From: Oscillospiraceae bacterium | GTDB lineage: Bacteria; Bacillota; Clostridia; Oscillospirales; CAG-272 | Reading direction: 5' to 3' | Length of the DNA: 64,000 bases | Assembly: GCA_015064685.1 (NCBI GenBank) | Contig: SVRT01000005.1 | Span: 62,001 to 126,000 of the forward strand | Shown: in pieces, positions 37,717-47,745 of the stretch | Position numbering within the stretch: the stretch's first letter is position 1 | Layout of the letters: each line of letters starts with the position of its first letter | Position numbers and translations under genes: made by a program | Notes under the pieces: generated by a model | The model's database searches: none | What the model was told of the DNA's origin: nothing | What the model saw: only the letters and a program-made list of their open reading frames with translations

Positions 37717-38584
37717 AGGTGTGAGCCACAGTCTCGGTGGCAGGAAGATATTAAACAACATAGATCTTGTACTGCAAGAAGGCAGTGTCATGGGTCTTGT
37801 CGGTATAAACGGTGCGGGTAAGACGACGCTCTTGCGTCTTATTTCGGGTGTGTACAGAGCTGACGAGGGCGAGATACTGATCGACGGTGAGAGCGTTATG
37901 CACGAGAGCGCGAGAGAAAAGCTCTTCTTTTTGCCCGACGATCCCTATTTTACCTCGCATACTACGGGAAAGAATCTTTACGAGATGTATAACGTGTTTT
38001 ATCCCGGGATGGACAGAGAGGTATTTCACCGATATATGGACGTCTTCAAGCTCGACGGGAGCAAGCCGATACGCAATTTTTCAAAGGGAATGAAGAGACA
38101 GCTCTTTATTGCGCTCGCGCTTGCCATCAAGCCGAAATATCTTTTACTTGACGAGGCGTTTGACGGGCTTGACCCTCTGGCGCGTCTTTCCTTTAAAAAT
38201 GCGATAAACGAGGCGGTCGAGGAGAACGGCACGAGCGTGATAATATCGAGCCACTCCTTACGCGAGCTTGAGGATTTTTGCGACTCATACGCTTTGATCG
38301 ATAAGAGCACGGTTTCGTCCTCGGGTGATCTTGCACAGAGAGTGAACAGCTTCTGCAAGTTCCAACTTGCCTTCCTTGAGGAGTTTGACGAGAGGATATT
38401 CGACGACTTGCCTGTGGTCGCAATAGAAAAAAGCGGACGCTTCGTCCGCATAGTGCTTGAAGGTGAGAGCGAGAAGATGCAATCGGCACTTGAGGCTCTC
38501 TCGCCTGTGATCGTTGAGCAGATGAAAATGGATTTCGAGGAGATGTTTATCCACGAGGTCGAGGAAAGGGGGCAGGGAAAATGA
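37703..38584 (+). CDS. ABC transporter ATP-binding protein
   Basis: GINGAGKTTLL Walker A, NFSKGMKRQ signature, LLLDEAFDGLD Walker B. Confidence 0.95.
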   Translation: MIEIKGVSHSLGGRKILNNIDLVLQEGSVMGLVGINGAGKTTLLRLISGVYRADEGEILIDGESVMHESAREKLFFLPDDPYFTSHTTGKNLYEMYNVFYPGMDREVFHRYMDVFKLDGSKPIRNFSKGMKRQLFIALALAIKPKYLLLDEAFDGLDPLARLSFKNAINEAVEENGTSVIISSHSLRELEDFCDSYALIDKSTVSSSGDLAQRVNSFCKFQLAFLEEFDERIFDDLPVVAIEKSGRFVRIVLEGESEKMQSALEALSPVIVEQMKMDFEEMFIHEVEERGQGK

Positions 38585-39630
38585 CGGCATTTGGAAGATA
38601 CCTTTTATACAGGCTTAAATCAAGCTTATGGCGGACGGTCTTTCTTACCTTACTGTCTCTTGTTTTTGCTTTGAGTGTGGCGGATGACTGCACGTCTGCT
38701 CAGACTGTTGAATACAAGACGACGGGGATATATATTCTTGCTCTGATCCTCGGTGTGTTTGCGACACTTATCCCGATCCTTGAGCTTTCGGGATTCAAAA
38801 ACAGAAGAAACCTTGATACTCTCTATTTCTTCCCGATAAGCAGGGGAAAACTGGCGCTGGTACATTATCTTTCGGGCCTTGCGCAGATATTCGTTATTTA
38901 TTCGGTCAGCTTCTTTTCGGTCTGGGCATTTCTTGCTATCAATACGAGCTGCTTTGCGCTCGGATATATGGTCGCGTATTACGCCTTATCGCTGATCTTA
39001 GGTCTTGTGATCTATTCGGTCATAGCATTTATTTTCACTGAGGCAAATACGGTAATAGACGGAATAATCTTTTGCGGTCTCTGGGCGCTAGTTCTGTTTT
39101 TGCTTATCTGGACTGTAAGGGTGGAGTTTGTCAGAGATCTGATAATTGAAACGAGGTATTGGGAGGAGACGTCTGATCTTGCTTCGTGGGGAACACTTTA
39201 CACTCCGATCAACAATCTGACAGTCATATTCCAGGATCTGATCGAGGTAAACAGGACCGGTGAGGCGGCGATCTACGATTACACTGCTATAAACGCGGCA
39301 AGGTATATGAAGCAGATGTATATGTTCTTTATCTGGGGTGGAATCGGGATCGCGGCAGCGATAGGATATTTTATCTCCTTTACAAAGCGCGAGGCGCAAG
39401 CGGCGGGCGAGATCTCGACATCGATCTTCGGATACAGGCTGCTTATCCCTCTTTACGGATACATGCTTCTCTTAGTATATAACGAGATCGATATTATGAC
39501 GGTCGTCATAGTCGCGCTGATGCTGGTAGGATACATCATTTATCGAAGAGGAATAAGACTCAAAAGGAGCGACGTTATTTTGACGGCGTGCGCGATAATA
39601 CCGATACTGTTTAATTATTTTGTCAGATAA
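38581..39630 (+). CDS. ABC-2 type transporter permease
   Basis: Multi-TM protein overlapping the ATPase gene by 4 bp. Confidence 0.8.
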   Translation: MTAFGRYLLYRLKSSLWRTVFLTLLSLVFALSVADDCTSAQTVEYKTTGIYILALILGVFATLIPILELSGFKNRRNLDTLYFFPISRGKLALVHYLSGLAQIFVIYSVSFFSVWAFLAINTSCFALGYMVAYYALSLILGLVIYSVIAFIFTEANTVIDGIIFCGLWALVLFLLIWTVRVEFVRDLIIETRYWEETSDLASWGTLYTPINNLTVIFQDLIEVNRTGEAAIYDYTAINAARYMKQMYMFFIWGGIGIAAAIGYFISFTKREAQAAGEISTSIFGYRLLIPLYGYMLLLVYNEIDIMTVVIVALMLVGYIIYRRGIRLKRSDVILTACAIIPILFNYFVR

Positions 39631-39640
39631 ATATAAAAAA

Positions 39641-39672
39641 TGAGCGGCTCGAGAGAGCCGCTCTTATTATTG
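39641..39672. terminator. Bidirectional terminator
   Basis: GAGCGGCTCGAGAGAGCCGCTC. Confidence 0.75.
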
Positions 39673-39673
39673 T

Positions 39674-41767
39674 TTACTCGAATTTGTTTTTAAGCCATTC
39701 GGCAATTTTAGTGGAAAGGGTTGAGTATCCGTATCCGCTTGGATGGGTTCCGTCCGACGAGATCTCGACATTCCAGCTGAGAAGCTCTGATTCACCGAGA
39801 AAGCTCACGTTGTTGGGGTAGAGCGCCATCAGGTCGGCGGCGGTCTGCCTTATTCCGTTATATCTGCCGCAATCGGTGTTATAGAGATCGTCGGTTTTTG
39901 AGGTGGATACCGCTTGCATGATCACTATCTGCGTATCAGTTCCGTATTTCTCGAATATTTTTGCGACGAAGGCTTTATATGCTTCGTTGAACGCTTTCAT
40001 CGAGGTCTCGTTCAGAGCAAATCCAAGATCGTTCGTTCCAAGGAAAATGAATACGATATCGGGAGTGTAGCCCGTTGCGAAATTGAAATCGTACTTTTCG
40101 GTAAAGTAATTCTCGGCTATATCCTTGAACTCATTAGAGTCTTGTGCGGGGAAGTTTTGATGTGGAATTCCGAGCTTGAAGAAGGCATCTTCCATACCGA
40201 CGGAGGTTATGCCGAAGTTTTTATTGAAATGCCACGCCATAGAGCCCTCGGTATACGCGCCGTTTGAATATCCGTTCAAAACCTTCCAGCTTCCTTTATT
40301 TCTTACCAGAGAAATTGCCTGGCATGCGATCGTGGAATAGTCCCAATCGAGCAGCTCGGGGGATCTGTGAGCGAAGCTTCTCGAGTCGTCCGAGATCGAG
40401 TCGCCGACAAACTGAATGTAGTGCTTTTTGTCCGGTGTGCGTGAGAGCATCTCGCTTTCGGGAAGCTTTACACCCGCAAAGTAGATGTGCATTGCTTTGT
40501 CATCCTGAAGGATGCGGATTGTATGTATGCCGTCACCATCGGCGGACACGGTGATATCTCCTATTGCATCCTTGACGGTAATATAGCTTCCGCCGTCTAT
40601 TCTGTATTTAAAGGTGGATGGGCTTGAGAACATGAGCGTTATGCTGTTTCCGGTGAAGTCGATCTCCACGTAAGCGGCATCCCAATACGAGATCATAGAC
40701 GTGGGATTGTTTTCATCGGTTGCCTGCCAGGTGCCGCAATATTTGAACAGCTCTGTGTTGGTAGCGAGGGCGGTCTTAACGGGAAGGTCCAGATTATTGG
40801 AATACCCTTCTGTTATCTCAAGTCCGTTTAAAAGCTCCTTGACGAGAGCGGGGACTGCCAGGACGAGGGTGCTTTTATTTTCCGCGCTTACGGTAAGTTT
40901 ATTTTCCGAATAGCTTACTGTATAAGATGAAGCAAGATCGGTCGTTGTGCCGGTTGTTTTCAGCACGATGGAGCATTGCTCTGCGGTGGGAGCGCACTCT
41001 ACTCTGTATCCCGAGAGCCAAGACAGCTCCCGTGCAAGGGTTTGCGCGATAGAATTAAAGCTTGAATTTGTGATCACAGTGAAAGCATCAAGCGTTTTTC
41101 CGTCGATCGTGATGCTTTTTGTGATCTCGGGCATATCTGTGTATCTGAATCCGTTCGGCACCTCTATGAAGCCTCCTTTTGCATAATTCTCGACGAGATA
41201 AGCTATGGCTCTGCTGATGGCTTCCTCGGAGCCTCCCCAGATGGCGAGATCGTCACCATCGTTGAGAATTGCGAAATCGTGATAGTTGTTGGGACGGGTG
41301 ATGAGCTCCTTTGCCTTTTGTGTGAGTGCGGAGTAGTGTTCTCCGACAAAGATGTCTCTGCCCGTGCCTGCGGAGGGGGCGGGAAGTCCGGTTTCTGCTG
41401 CCGCGGTGGTGAAGGCGTCCGAGCCTTCGCCCTTGACTGTGTATTTTTCAAAGCTTACCGTTGCTTTTGGCTCGGTTTCACTTTCCTGGTCTGTTTGTGA
41501 CTCGGTCTCGGGCTCTGTTTGAGGCTCGGTTTGAGGCTCGGTTTCATCACTGTCGCCGCCTGGACCTTCTGTCTCAGAAACCGTGGGAGCCTCGGTTACG
41601 GTTGGAGCTTGGGTCTCGTTTTCTGCCACTGTTTCGGGAAAGGTATCAAGGATCGATTCCGCAGGGGTTTCTTTATTTTTGGAGGGGGTATCTTCTTTTA
41701 TGTCACAGCCTATGAATGCAGATATTATAATGCATACGGTAAGTACAAACGTGAGAATCTTTTTCAT
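39674..41767 (-). CDS. SGNH/GDSL-type esterase lipoprotein with acidic Thr/Glu/Pro linker (paralog 1)
   Basis: Lipobox SAFIGC; TEPQTEPQTEPETES linker; FVGDSISD, FLGTNDLG, SSDGTHPSGYGY SGNH blocks. Confidence 0.85.
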   Translation of the reverse strand: MKKILTFVLTVCIIISAFIGCDIKEDTPSKNKETPAESILDTFPETVAENETQAPTVTEAPTVSETEGPGGDSDETEPQTEPQTEPETESQTDQESETEPKATVSFEKYTVKGEGSDAFTTAAAETGLPAPSAGTGRDIFVGEHYSALTQKAKELITRPNNYHDFAILNDGDDLAIWGGSEEAISRAIAYLVENYAKGGFIEVPNGFRYTDMPEITKSITIDGKTLDAFTVITNSSFNSIAQTLARELSWLSGYRVECAPTAEQCSIVLKTTGTTTDLASSYTVSYSENKLTVSAENKSTLVLAVPALVKELLNGLEITEGYSNNLDLPVKTALATNTELFKYCGTWQATDENNPTSMISYWDAAYVEIDFTGNSITLMFSSPSTFKYRIDGGSYITVKDAIGDITVSADGDGIHTIRILQDDKAMHIYFAGVKLPESEMLSRTPDKKHYIQFVGDSISDDSRSFAHRSPELLDWDYSTIACQAISLVRNKGSWKVLNGYSNGAYTEGSMAWHFNKNFGITSVGMEDAFFKLGIPHQNFPAQDSNEFKDIAENYFTEKYDFNFATGYTPDIVFIFLGTNDLGFALNETSMKAFNEAYKAFVAKIFEKYGTDTQIVIMQAVSTSKTDDLYNTDCGRYNGIRQTAADLMALYPNNVSFLGESELLSWNVEISSDGTHPSGYGYSTLSTKIAEWLKNKFE

Positions 41768-41863
41768 TTTGCCTCCTTAAGCGAATGATCTTTGGATTTT
41801 GACGTGCCGGTTACTCGTTTTACAAGACACGCCTCAACGAGTGGGGCGTGGTTGCGTATGTAA

Positions 41864-43975
41864 TTATTTGAATTTCTTTTCAAGCCACTGTGCTACCTTA
41901 GTTGAGAGTGTTGCGTATCCGTCTGCGGAGGGGTGAGTGTTATCGGGAGATATCTCCACGCCCCAGCTGAAGAGGGTATTCTCATCAAGGAAGGTTACGT
42001 TGTCGGGATAGAGAGCCTTGAGCTCTGTTGCAGCCTGTCTGATGGCTGAATATCTTGAGGAATTGACGTCGTAGAGCGCGCTTGAATTGGACGTTGAGAG
42101 CGCCTGCATTACAACGATCTCGGTGTCCTCTCCGTATGCGGCGAGGATCTTAGCGACAAATGCCTTATAGGTTGCTACAAATCTTGCTTCTGCTGCAGGG
42201 TAGGGGCTGTATGCAAGGTCGTTAGTACCGAGGAAGATAAATACGATATCGGGGGTATTGCCCGTTGCGAAGTTGAAGTCGTATTTCTCGGTGTAATAGT
42301 TTGCGGCGATATCATTGAATTCCGCGCTTCCTGCGGTCATCTTGTTGGGGATACCGAGCTTGAAGAAGGCATCCTCCATACCGACAGATGTTACTCCGAA
42401 GTTCTTGTTGAAGTGCCATGCCATTGAGCCCTCGGTGAAAGTTGAACCGTTGAATCCGTTGTTATATCTCCAATAACCCATATCCTTAACGAGCGAGACT
42501 GCCTCACAGGCGATTGTGGAATAGTCCCAATCGATGAGATCTGCGCTGTTATGAGAGAAGCTGTTAGTCGCGTCGGAGATAGAGTCGCCGATAAACTGCA
42601 CGTAGTACTTTCTGTCGGGTGTACGGGTGAGGGTGGTATCCTCTCCTGCCTTGACGCCTGCGAAGTACATATGTCTTGACTTGTCGTTATAGAGTACGCG
42701 AACGGTATGTACTCCGCCGCCGTTTGCATATACGGTGTAGTCTCCCGTAACGTCGGATACGTATACGTATTCACCGTTGTCGACTCTGTAATAGAATGCC
42801 GTCGCGCTTGAGAACATAAGAGTGATAGCGTTTCCGGTAAAGTCTACCTCCACGTATGCGGCATCCCAATAAGATACCATTGTGTTGGGGTTTGCTTCAT
42901 CTGTCGCCTGCCAGGTTCCGCAGTACTTGAAGAGCTCTACGTCGGTAGCGGCTGCGGTCTTTGTTGAGAGAGTGTGCGTCTCGTTAAATCCGTCCGCGAT
43001 CTCGAGGCCGTCGCAGAGGTCCTTTGTAAGGCTTGTGATCGCGTATGCGAGAGTTATCTTGTTAGCTGCGGTAAGTGTGAGAGTTGAATTAGCATAGCTT
43101 AATGTGTAGGATGTGCCGATGGAGCTGCCGCTTCCTGTTGCCACAAGCTTGATGGCCGCGCCTTCAGCGCTCTCGCCATAAGCTACGGTGTATCCTGTGA
43201 GAGCGGTAAGGTCGCCCGCAAGTCCGCTTGCGAGATCCTGAAGCTCGCTCTTTGCTACTACGGTCATACCATCAAGGGTACTTCCGTTGATCTTGATTTC
43301 TGTATTGTTGGGCATTTCAACGTAGGAGAAGTTTTCGGGCACTGCTATATGTCCTCCGTCTGTGTAATTCTTAATAAGAAGATCGATCGCCTTTTCAAGT
43401 GCTTCGGGAGAGCCTGCCCAGATGGCGAGATCCTCTCCGTCGGTGATGATCGCGAAGTCGTTGTAGTTATTTGTTCTTGTGATAAGATCCTTTGCGCTCT
43501 GTGTGAGTGCCGAAGCGGATTCTCCAACGTAAATTACCTTGTCGGAGCCTGAGGTCGGTGCAGGGAGCTTTTCGGATTTTATTGTAGCTGAGAGAGTCGA
43601 TGCGTCATCACCCTCAACGGCGTATTTTCCATTGAAATGCACGCCTGTTTCAGGCTCTGTCTCGGGCTCTGTGACAGGCTCGGTAGCAGGATCCGTTACG
43701 GGTTCTGTTTCAGGCTTTGTCGCAGGATCGGTCTCGGGGTTTGTTATGGGCTCGGTTGCGGGCTCGGTGACGGGATCCGTTGCGGGCTCGGTCTGGGGAT
43801 CGCCCTCGGTCTCATCGTCTTCATCGGGTTCTGTTACCGTCGGAGTTTGCTCGGCTGTGGGAGCCTCGGTGGTTTTGTCCTTGCCGTTATTGTCCGGCTC
43901 TTTTTTAGAGTCGCAGGCTGCAAAAATCGAGATTGCCATACATAAAACGAGCAATATTGCCAAATATTTTTTCAT
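41864..43975 (-). CDS. SGNH/GDSL-type esterase lipoprotein with long TEP repeat linker (paralog 2)
   Basis: Lipobox SIFAAC; TEPATDPVTEPATEPITNPETDPATKPETEP linker; FIGDSISD, FLGTNDLA, SPDNTHPSADGY; high similarity to the upstream paralog. Confidence 0.87.
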   Translation of the reverse strand: MKKYLAILLVLCMAISIFAACDSKKEPDNNGKDKTTEAPTAEQTPTVTEPDEDDETEGDPQTEPATDPVTEPATEPITNPETDPATKPETEPVTDPATEPVTEPETEPETGVHFNGKYAVEGDDASTLSATIKSEKLPAPTSGSDKVIYVGESASALTQSAKDLITRTNNYNDFAIITDGEDLAIWAGSPEALEKAIDLLIKNYTDGGHIAVPENFSYVEMPNNTEIKINGSTLDGMTVVAKSELQDLASGLAGDLTALTGYTVAYGESAEGAAIKLVATGSGSSIGTSYTLSYANSTLTLTAANKITLAYAITSLTKDLCDGLEIADGFNETHTLSTKTAAATDVELFKYCGTWQATDEANPNTMVSYWDAAYVEVDFTGNAITLMFSSATAFYYRVDNGEYVYVSDVTGDYTVYANGGGVHTVRVLYNDKSRHMYFAGVKAGEDTTLTRTPDRKYYVQFIGDSISDATNSFSHNSADLIDWDYSTIACEAVSLVKDMGYWRYNNGFNGSTFTEGSMAWHFNKNFGVTSVGMEDAFFKLGIPNKMTAGSAEFNDIAANYYTEKYDFNFATGNTPDIVFIFLGTNDLAYSPYPAAEARFVATYKAFVAKILAAYGEDTEIVVMQALSTSNSSALYDVNSSRYSAIRQAATELKALYPDNVTFLDENTLFSWGVEISPDNTHPSADGYATLSTKVAQWLEKKFK

Positions 43976-44099
43976 GCGTTAATCTTTCCCCCTTGAAAAA
44001 TAATAACAATTCTACCCTTGATTATATCATTTTTCCAATTATCTTTCAATAAGCATTTTTATCAAATTCATTAAGCGCTTTTTGGTGCAAATACCGAAC

Positions 44100-44121
44100 C
44101 CCCCGTAATGTACGGGGGGTG
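44100..44121 (-). terminator. Hairpin downstream of the 53-aa small ORF
   Basis: CCCCCCGTAATGTACGGGGGG, 9-bp stem. Confidence 0.6.
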
Positions 44122-44125
44122 TAGA

Positions 44126-44287
44126 TTATTTTGAGTTCTTTGTGTTTGTTGCCTGAGACTTACCCTTGTTGTTACTCTTTTCGTTCTTCATCTCGGTGTG
44201 AGCGCGATTTGGAACTGCGGGAGAGGGTGTTTGCTCCATAGCTTTTTCGGGACCGTTAAAATTCTTTGCGTTTTTGCTTTCCTTCAT
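44126..44287 (-). CDS. Small hydrophilic Asn/Lys-rich protein (53 aa), possibly spore-associated
   Basis: MKESKNAKNFNGPEKAMEQTPSPAVPNRAHTEMKNEKSNNKGKSQATNTKNSK; AAAGGATG ahead of ATG; hairpin directly downstream; absent from the ORF track. Confidence 0.6.
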   Translation of the reverse strand: MKESKNAKNFNGPEKAMEQTPSPAVPNRAHTEMKNEKSNNKGKSQATNTKNSK

Positions 44288-44370
44288 AAATTATCATCCT
44301 TTCGCGGGCATTTTTTGCCGTTGATTTGATTATTGACGGGAGGAAAGCCGTTTATTCGCTAAATGATAGG

Positions 44371-45789
44371 TTATGCCTTGAATTGCTCAAGTCCCTCGCA
44401 TCCCGCATCGGTGACGGGTCTGATCCACTTGCCTGACATCCAATAGGGTATGAAGATAAACGCCTTTGGGATGTCCTCGCAGAGATACATTACGGCGTAT
44501 ACTAGAAGGAAGGGGAGGTGCAGCACGTTAGCCGCGATAAAGGTCATAGGCACCGAGAAGCACCAGAGCACGATAAGCTCGATCACCATTCCAAAGCTTG
44601 TGTCTCCACCCGGGCGGAAGATTCCGACAACGGTGAGATATGAGATGTTTCTCATTATTACCCAGACGCCGTAGATCACGAGTATCCACTGTGCCGTTTC
44701 TATCGTATATGTCGAGATATTTGAGCCGAGATTGAATATCGATACGAGTGGCTTGCGCAGAAGAATTACTGCTATTCCGACAAATACCGAGACGATGGGG
44801 AAGAGTGACATGAATCTTCTCGAGTCGCGAATGCCCTCGCGGATCTCGCCTGCGCCGATCTGCTTTCCGACGAGAACGCAGCAGGCGTTACACAGACCGA
44901 GGAAAAAGCAGAACGAGAAGTTTTCAAATGTTCTTACTATCGTTATAGCTCCGTATTCCTCGTATCCGATGTTGGCGAATATGATATTATACGTGACCGT
45001 TCCCATTCCCCACATGGTTTCGTTTACTATTACGGGGAGGGCTTTTTTGAAGAATTCCGCGATCGTTCTCAAGTTAAATGAAAGTATCTCGCCAAGAGGC
45101 GCGCAGAGGATATTCTTTCTTGCCACGGATATCGCAATAATAAGAACGGGGCCGATCCACGCTGACAGCGCGGTCGCTATTGCCGCGCCTTTGACTCCGA
45201 GTCCTGCGGGAAATATGAGGATATAGTTGAGAACTCCGTTAATCACCGCGGATATACCCGAGACTACCATTGGGAGCTTGGGATGCTCTGCGGAACGCAA
45301 TATCGACCCCAAAATATTAGTCAGCGCCAGGGCAGGATAGGAGAGGCAGGCGTATCGTAAATAAAGCGAGCCCTGCTCGATGACTCTCGGGTCTTTATTG
45401 AAGATATAAATTATCTTATCCGGGATTATCAGCGCGGCTGCCATAAAGAGTATCGAAATGATAAGTCCCGAGCATACGGAAATTCCAATCGTGCGGTGTA
45501 TTCCTTTGACGTTATTATCTCCCCAGTACTGTGAGACGAACACCGCCGCGCCCGAGCTGATGCCGAACAGCACCATGTTGAAGAGCCAGGTCCACTGACC
45601 TGCCATTCCCGTTGCAGAGAGCTGTATGTCTCCAAGCTGACTTACCATCAGTGTGTCGACAAGCGAGAATGAGGAGACCAGCATATTCTGCAGGGCTATC
45701 GGGATCGCAAGCGCGAGCGTGACCCGCCAGAAGGTCTTATCACCAAGCGCGAGGGGGAGCCTTTTTCTTTTGATTGAAGTTTGTGACAT
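44371..45789 (-). CDS. MATE family efflux transporter
   Basis: LALAIPIALQNMLVSSFSLVDTLMVSQLG; 12-TM pattern. Confidence 0.93.
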   Translation of the reverse strand: MSQTSIKRKRLPLALGDKTFWRVTLALAIPIALQNMLVSSFSLVDTLMVSQLGDIQLSATGMAGQWTWLFNMVLFGISSGAAVFVSQYWGDNNVKGIHRTIGISVCSGLIISILFMAAALIIPDKIIYIFNKDPRVIEQGSLYLRYACLSYPALALTNILGSILRSAEHPKLPMVVSGISAVINGVLNYILIFPAGLGVKGAAIATALSAWIGPVLIIAISVARKNILCAPLGEILSFNLRTIAEFFKKALPVIVNETMWGMGTVTYNIIFANIGYEEYGAITIVRTFENFSFCFFLGLCNACCVLVGKQIGAGEIREGIRDSRRFMSLFPIVSVFVGIAVILLRKPLVSIFNLGSNISTYTIETAQWILVIYGVWVIMRNISYLTVVGIFRPGGDTSFGMVIELIVLWCFSVPMTFIAANVLHLPFLLVYAVMYLCEDIPKAFIFIPYWMSGKWIRPVTDAGCEGLEQFKA

Positions 45790-45840
45790 GTTGTTTCCTT
45801 AGATCATAGGGGCTGAATAACTCAGCCCCATTTTAAAATT

Positions 45841-47745
45841 TTATATTTCGGGTACGGGTATTTTTCCCGTTTGCTTTGCCACCTGGAGCGTATAGAGTCT
45901 GTAATAGTTACCCTTTTGCTTGAGGAGCTCTTGGTGGTTGCCCTGCTCGACAATCCTTCCGTGCGACAGGACGATGATGTTATCTGCGTGCTGTATGGTT
46001 GAAAGCCTGTGAGCTACCATAAGCATCGTGCCGATATTCATCATTCTTTCAAGTGAATCCTGAATAAGCACCTCGGTTTCGGTGTCGATGTTAGCGGTTG
46101 CCTCGTCGAGGATCATTACTGCGGGCTTATGGACTATCGTTCTTGCAAAGGAGATGAGCTGACGCTGTCCTGCGGAGAAGTTGTTTCCTCGCTCTCTGAC
46201 CACCTCGTCGAGTCCGTTTTCGAGCTTGCCGATAAACTTATCTGCGTTTACGTACTTACAAGCCGCATCTATCTCCTCGTCGCTGACTCCGTCAAGCCCG
46301 AGCGTGATATTCGAGCGTATCGTTCCCGAGAAGAGGAATACGTCCTGGAGCATCTGTCCAAAGTGGCGGCGCAGGGAGGAGATCTTTATCTTACGGATGT
46401 TTATTCCGTCGATGAGGATCTCGCCCTTCTGTATGTCGTAGTTTCGGCAGATGAGCGAGAGAATGGTGGTCTTACCCGATCCCGTTGAGCCGACGAACGC
46501 GACTGTATCTCCCGCGTTTACCTTGAAGGAGACGTCCTTGAGCACCCATTCGCCCTCGATATAAGCAAACCATACGTTTTTGAATTCGATATTACCCTCG
46601 ATATGATCGAGCTCGATAGCATCGGGCTCGTCCACGACCTCGGGGACTATGTCAAGGATCTTATATATCTTCTCGCTCGAAGCGAAGGTCGCCTGGAGAC
46701 GGTTGAACTGCTCGGCGAGATTCTGTATCGGGTTGAAGAATTTTGAAATGAAGAGGTAGAAGGACACGATAACGCCTGCGTCTATTGCTTGACCCAAGAA
46801 CTTGGTGTCCGTGATATATCCTCGCGCTCCGAGGTAGAACAGACAGAGCACCGACGAGATATAGAGCATATATACCATCGGGCGGAAGATACCGAACACG
46901 AAGATCTGACCGAACTTAGCTTTGCCGAGGCGCTGATTCTTTTCCTCAAACTCAGACATCTTACGGTTCTCGCGGTTGAAGATCTGAATTATCTTCATTC
47001 CCGAGAGGTTTTCCGAGAGGAAGATATTGATGTCGGTCGTACCGTCCTTTACTTTGCGGTGAGCGCGGCGTGAGAATTTACGGAAAATCACCGTAAAGAT
47101 GACAACGAAGGGAACGAAGCAGAGTATCATCAGGGTCAACATATAGTTGAGCATAAGCATTGCAGTAAGCACGCCTATGATGATAAAGCAGTTCTTGATC
47201 AGATTTACCATTATGTTGGTAAAGGTGATCGAGATGGCGTTGGTATCGTTTGTAACTCTTGTTACAAGCGTTCCTACCGGGATCTTATTGAGCTGGTCGT
47301 GAGAGAGACTCTCGATATGAGCGAAGAGATCCTCGCGGATATTTGATACGATCCTCTGTCCCGTTTTCTGAAGGATAATGGACTGAATATATGTCGATAC
47401 GAGCGATACGATGAGTATGCTTACGTAGACTGCTATCGTTGTGTAGAGGTAGGACAGCTCAAAGCCCTCGCTTGATCCGACGGTGTCTGTAAGCTCGCCG
47501 AGAATAAGCGGGGAGATTATCTCGTGCGCTATCGAAAAGATCATCAGGATAAGCACGAAAATGAAATTCTTTGCATAGGGCTTTGCGTACTTGAGAAGAC
47601 GGCGGATTATCTCCGAGTCCTTCATATCTCTGTCAAAGCCGATAGCCTCCTTTTTATCCTTCATAAAAACGTATGCGAGGATAAATGCTGTGGCGAAAAG
47701 TGAAATGATCGCGCCAACAATCAGAAGGGGATAGAACTCATACAT
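45841..47745 (-). CDS. ABC exporter, fused permease/ATPase, subunit 2
   Basis: GSTGSGKTTILSL, FSAGQRQLISFAR, MILDEATANID. Confidence 0.95.
   Translation of the reverse strand: MYEFYPLLIVGAIISLFATAFILAYVFMKDKKEAIGFDRDMKDSEIIRRLLKYAKPYAKNFIFVLILMIFSIAHEIISPLILGELTDTVGSSEGFELSYLYTTIAVYVSILIVSLVSTYIQSIILQKTGQRIVSNIREDLFAHIESLSHDQLNKIPVGTLVTRVTNDTNAISITFTNIMVNLIKNCFIIIGVLTAMLMLNYMLTLMILCFVPFVVIFTVIFRKFSRRAHRKVKDGTTDINIFLSENLSGMKIIQIFNRENRKMSEFEEKNQRLGKAKFGQIFVFGIFRPMVYMLYISSVLCLFYLGARGYITDTKFLGQAIDAGVIVSFYLFISKFFNPIQNLAEQFNRLQATFASSEKIYKILDIVPEVVDEPDAIELDHIEGNIEFKNVWFAYIEGEWVLKDVSFKVNAGDTVAFVGSTGSGKTTILSLICRNYDIQKGEILIDGINIRKIKISSLRRHFGQMLQDVFLFSGTIRSNITLGLDGVSDEEIDAACKYVNADKFIGKLENGLDEVVRERGNNFSAGQRQLISFARTIVHKPAVMILDEATANIDTETEVLIQDSLERMMNIGTMLMVAHRLSTIQHADNIIVLSHGRIVEQGNHQELLKQKGNYYRLYTLQVAKQTGKIPVPEI

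Noticed and set aside
43539-43982. + strand ORF with GSVSGSVTGSVAGSVTGSV repeats (147 aa)
   Set aside because: Antisense shadow of the TEP repeat linker of the lipoprotein gene on the - strand; no independent coding support. The same applies to 43637-43945 and 60469-60759.
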